Virus record (IMG/VR): IMGVR_UViG_3300044630_001055 | Span: 1 to 64,000 of that record | DNA from: a virus | Strand: one strand, 5' to 3' | DNA length: 64,000 nucleotides | Shown here: one piece after another, positions 62,801 through 64,000 of the stretch | Layout: every line of letters begins with the position of its first letter | How positions within the stretch are numbered: the stretch's first letter is position 1 | Position numbers and translations under genes: made by a program | The notes under the pieces: model-generated | What the model was told of the DNA's origin: nothing | The model's database searches: none | The model's input: the letters and a program-made list of their open reading frames with translations, nothing else

Positions 62801-64000
62801 TTACTACACCAACAACTTTAGTATCACCAACTAATTTTATTTCCGATGGGATATAGATGGCATCTACTACATTAATAGTACCAGCCATTGCAACATTATT
62901 CTCATTATTGTAATAAAGAGTATCAGGTGCACTACTTGAAACTAAGAACGATATAGTTCCGTTATCTTCACCATTATTAGTTACCCAACTATCATATCCG
63001 TTTTGATTACCAATTGCACTAGCACTATTAATCCAAAATGAATATCCTACCGCATCTACGTTAAAAATATAAGAATTACCTCTTACTAATGTTAAATTTA
63101 CATTTGAACCACTAGCTGCTCCACTAAACCAATATGCAGAACTTCCATCGTTTACTACATCAAATGTATTTGGTAATTCATCCAATGGAGTAGGTCTAGC
63201 CGATGATGAAACTACAAAACTACCACTAATGGTAGTAAATGTGTTTACAACCAATCCTTTATTTGGTGAAATCGATGCCGTAGCTGAACCACTTGTTATT
63301 TTATTAGAAATTAGTGCATCAATAGTTAAAGCAGAACGAGGAATATCTGATAATCCGGCCCCACTACCACTAAAAAATCCACTACCGCTTGGTATTGTTA
63401 TCGAACCACTTACCGAAATACTACCACTAAAAATTGAACCACTTACTATTGAAGTTACTAATAAACCAGTATTGGGTGCTACTGAAGCAGTTACACTACC
63501 ACTAGCAATACGGAATACTTCACTTGCTAATGCTGATTGAGGTATATCAAATAATCCTCTACCACTACCACTAAACATTGATGCGGAAACAGGAAATTCG
63601 AATGTTGAAAATGTATTAACTACAAATCCATCAACAGGTGAAATAGATGCAGTTGCCGTACCACTAAATATCTTTGTTGAATCAATTGCTAAGTTGGCAA
63701 GAGTAATATTAGAAAGATATCTACCATCTCCAATAAAATATGAAGAACTAGGTACATATAAATTACCACTTACAATAGTATCCCCTATAAATTTAATAGT
63801 AGGGTCAATTTGATATTTTTCTTTTATAATAATTGTACCTGCCATTGAACTATGGAATTGACAATTATAATATAAAATATTAGGAGAACCAGTTGGTGGT
63901 GTAAATGTTATTGTGGCATTTGAAGCTCCATTATTTACTACACCAATATCATATGTATCTAAAGTTCCAGTTGTTTTAGTGGTCTTTATCCAAAAAGGGT
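56862..64000 (-). CDS. Giant collagen-like tail fibre, 5' end beyond window
   Basis: The frame stays open to position 64000, so at least 2378 residues are encoded; the ATG at 63845 is internal. Upstream of it the frame reads through [14 protein letters not shown], a cupredoxin-like motif with Cys-x2-His-x2-Met. A diverged second copy occurs near 62870-63190 ([29 protein letters not shown]). Next come about nine fibre modules with ASVSPNxGL, SGSxFSGS and GDGSQL, then about 1050 residues of Gly-Thr-Ser triplets (57440-60615) interrupted by about ten [11 protein letters not shown] units. A C-terminal domain includes [12 protein letters not shown], shared with the fibre at 48046-54774. It is probably a trimeric long tail fibre. 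Confidence 0.9.
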   Translation of the reverse strand, partial: PFWIKTTKTTGTLDTYDIGVVNNGASNATITFTPPTGSPNILYYNCQFHSSMAGTIIIKEKYQIDPTIKFIGDTIVSGNLYVPSSSYFIGDGRYLSNITLANLAIDSTKIFSGTATASISPVDGFVVNTFSTFEFPVSASMFSGSGRGLFDIPQSALASEVFRIASGSVTASVAPNTGLLVTSIVSGSIFSGSISVSGSITIPSGSGFFSGSGAGLSDIPRSALTIDALISNKITSGSATASISPNKGLVVNTFTTISGSFVVSSSARPTPLDELPNTFDVVNDGSSAYWFSGAASGSNVNLTLVRGNSYIFNVDAVGYSFWINSASAIGNQNGYDSWVTNNGEDNGTISFLVSSSAPDTLYYNNENNVAMAGTINVVDAIYIPSEIKLVGDTKVVGVVTASVFSGSGAGLFDIPRSALTPDALVATLIASGSVTASVDPAYGFKVISNDYSGSEVSGYGIILSGSTVVSGSVAAFTFIGDGSQLQNVVAAASPRIQSGSVTASVSPNTGFLVTSVASGSTFSGSVVVSGSVRATTYFGDGSQLTGVIAEISGDAPRIASGSATASISPNNGLISNVPLTIQRNANFSSSLVVSGSTLLSGSISASFYRGDGGGLFNIPAEALTNLELDRLVSGSALAILDPQKLNVNVTVTASFFAGDGGGLFNIPAESLQDLQLDRIQSGSVEAVISPNRGLEINTDTSIESGSLHVTGSIIVQSGSIIVQSGSRFVGDGSGLNNINIANLSFETFIMKSGSFTASISPDNGFVVNTSASIYGRTYSDFITTPELTASFAYSPFFSGSFNGTYTFNGAGIEASAEYNTLRYDENRGYYIPQPETSLTETVPFSNASSVTIVHNLDIRYPMVQVYGTGSQDEMILPASILAIDNNTVQVTFSGLTSGHIVIGSGGSLINGTIQADRVIGTVLSSSHAVNANFATIAGSVIGLNTASLEALISASVNAGEFVLNSQTASMTVLSASFARTASYALFAQNASNVDTANFVQNAQTASMLVGTASLAVSASYALTASHVLGGVLSAEGFITNAQTASMTVFSSSFASIAQFALNAQSIDTSSFLLNSGNQRFSGSLVITGSLDITGSVYIQQFYTSSASQLVVTWDPTTKKLETRDVQQAAGTSGTSGTSGTSGTNGTDGTSGTSGTSGTSGTSGTSGIDGTSGTSGTSGTSGTSGSSGSSGSSGSSGSSGTSGTSGTSGTSGSSGTTGSDGTSGTSGSSGTTGSDGTSGTSGTSGTSGTSGSGGTSGTSGTAGTSGTSGTSGTSGTSATSGTSGSSGTRGTSGTSGTSGTNGTAGTAGSGGTSGSSGTSGTSGVNGLNGTSGTSGTSGSSGTSGTSGAKGSDGIDGSAGSGGTSGTSGTSGSDGADGSDGTSGTSGTSGTSGSGGLSGTSGTSGTSGTNGTSGTSGTSGTSGISGTSGTSGTSGTSGLNGTSGTSGTSGTSGTSGTSGTSGTSGTSGTSGTSGTDGTSGTSGSSGTTGSDGTSGTSGTSGTSGTSGTSGTDGTSGTSGSSGTTGSDGTSGTSGTSGTDGTSGTSGTDGTSGSSGTSGVGTDGTSGTSGTSGTSGTDGTSGTSGTDGTSGTSGSSGTSGTSGTSGIDGTSGTSGTDGTSGTSGTDGTSGTSGTSGTSGTSGTSGSDGTSGTSGTNGTSGSDGTSGTSGSSGTSAEGSSGTSGTSGTSGSDGSSGTSGTSGTDGTSGTSGTSGTSGISGTSGTSGIDGTSGTSGTDGTSGTSGTSGLDGTLFGSSGTSGTSGTSGTSGTSGTSGTSGTSGESGTSGTSGTDGTSGTDGTSGTSGTDGTSGTSGTSGTSGLDGTLFGSSGTSGTSGESGTNGISGTDGTSGTSGTSGTSGLDGTFFGSSGTSGESGTSGSSGVSGTDGISGTSGTSGLNGTFFGSSGTSGESGSSGTSGESGSSGTSGESGTSGTSGVDGTFFGSSGTSGTSGSSGVGTDGTSGTSGTSGTSGQDGTFFGTNGTSGTSGTSGLDATNGTSGTSGTSGTSGQDGTFFGTSGTSGTSGTSGIDATDGTSGTSGTSGTSGLDGTYFGSSGTSGTSGTSGTSGTDGTSGTSGTSGTSGLDGTFFGSSGTSGTSGTSGTSGSTGTDGTSGTSGTSGLDGTLFGSSGTSGTSGTSGTSGEGTNGTSGTSGSSGLDGTNFGSSGTSGTSGTSGAGTSGSSGLSGFLALTGTTDNGVITLDGTAPNGRVESNLTFDGSTLTVTGTIQATGPVSASAFNIYTGGTPNLTSPTSLNIIATNGVNLSTSLSTTGFTTSTTFRETFSDLGSGSGASIDLSTANNFKRTFTGNGSISFSNAPAGKAFGFTLLAVNAGAHSLAWSGVNWVGGTPPILTSSGEDILVFYTFDGGSSYYGFVTGLNMN
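57440..60615 (-). repeat. Giant Gly-Thr-Ser triplet repeat
   Basis: About 3.2 kb of degenerate 9-bp repeats encoding Gly-x-y triplets with Thr-Ser most common, punctuated by GTDGTSG and (D)GTFFGSSG units. The reverse frame reads as Pro-Val-Pro repeats, a by-product. Confidence 0.9.

Noticed and set aside
1-64000. Ordinary tRNA genes
   Set aside because: No cloverleaf with T and D arms was noticed apart from the tRNA-like domain of the tmRNA; a scan with tRNAscan-SE would settle it.

Overview
The window is part of a large, AT-rich, T4-like contractile-tailed phage (myovirus) genome that most likely infects a Bacteroidota bacterium. Every gene I can support is on the minus strand, so transcription runs from high to low coordinates. 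Genes are packed stop-to-start (often 1-7 nt apart, ATGA or TAATG overlaps), and both window ends cut a gene. The host inference rests on features seen here: nine promoters of the Bacteroidota form (TTTG about 20 nt before TAnnTTTG), no recognisable Shine-Dalgarno sequences, a secreted nuclease whose signal peptide ends in Ala-Gln, and a tmRNA whose tag begins Gly-Asp, resembling the Gly-Glu start of Bacteroidota tags.

Layout. (1) 1-3718: two glycosyltransferases, a 2H phosphoesterase resembling the anti-CBASS Acb1 type, and a small ribbon-helix-helix protein. (2) 3785-25057, replication and nucleotide metabolism: Cas4/RecB-like nuclease, clamp loader (gp62- and gp44-like), two zinc ribbons, dUTPase, a DruA-like (DUF4338) protein, sliding clamp, family B DNA polymerase, a third glycosyltransferase, a large unknown protein, a cassette of two Mom-like DNA-modification enzymes with an HTH protein and a lysine-rich protein, thioredoxin, class I ribonucleotide reductase, gp41-like helicase, RNase H, UvsX and gp32-like SSB. 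(3) 25058-33031: a glycine-rich virion candidate, endolysin, unknown proteins, a PAP2 phosphatase, a secreted DNA/RNA nuclease, a very compact family A DNA polymerase homologue without a thumb, and a phage tmRNA. (4) 33032-45705, tail: baseplate hub, LysM/gp53-like, gp48/54-like, tape measure, a tail-chaperone pair probably joined by a frameshift on a T7 run, tail tube and sheath. (5) 45859-64000, host-recognition fibres: small fibre-associated proteins, a 2242-residue fibre with an S74 chaperone end, an LRR/BspA-like protein, and a giant Gly-Thr-Ser collagen-like fibre that runs off the window.

Regulation can be read from the sequence. Two promoter classes divide the genes. Replication and metabolism units, the family A polymerase and the tmRNA follow the Bacteroidota-type promoter, with an invariant 17-nt gap between GGAA and TAnnTTTG. 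Tail, lysis, fibre and a few accessory units follow an ATATTTATAnTATA-type box 16-25 nt before the ATG, probably this phage's late promoter. Several Bacteroidota-type promoters are so close to the ATG that the mRNA would be leaderless. Rho-independent terminators end four units. Capsid, portal and terminase genes are not in this window.
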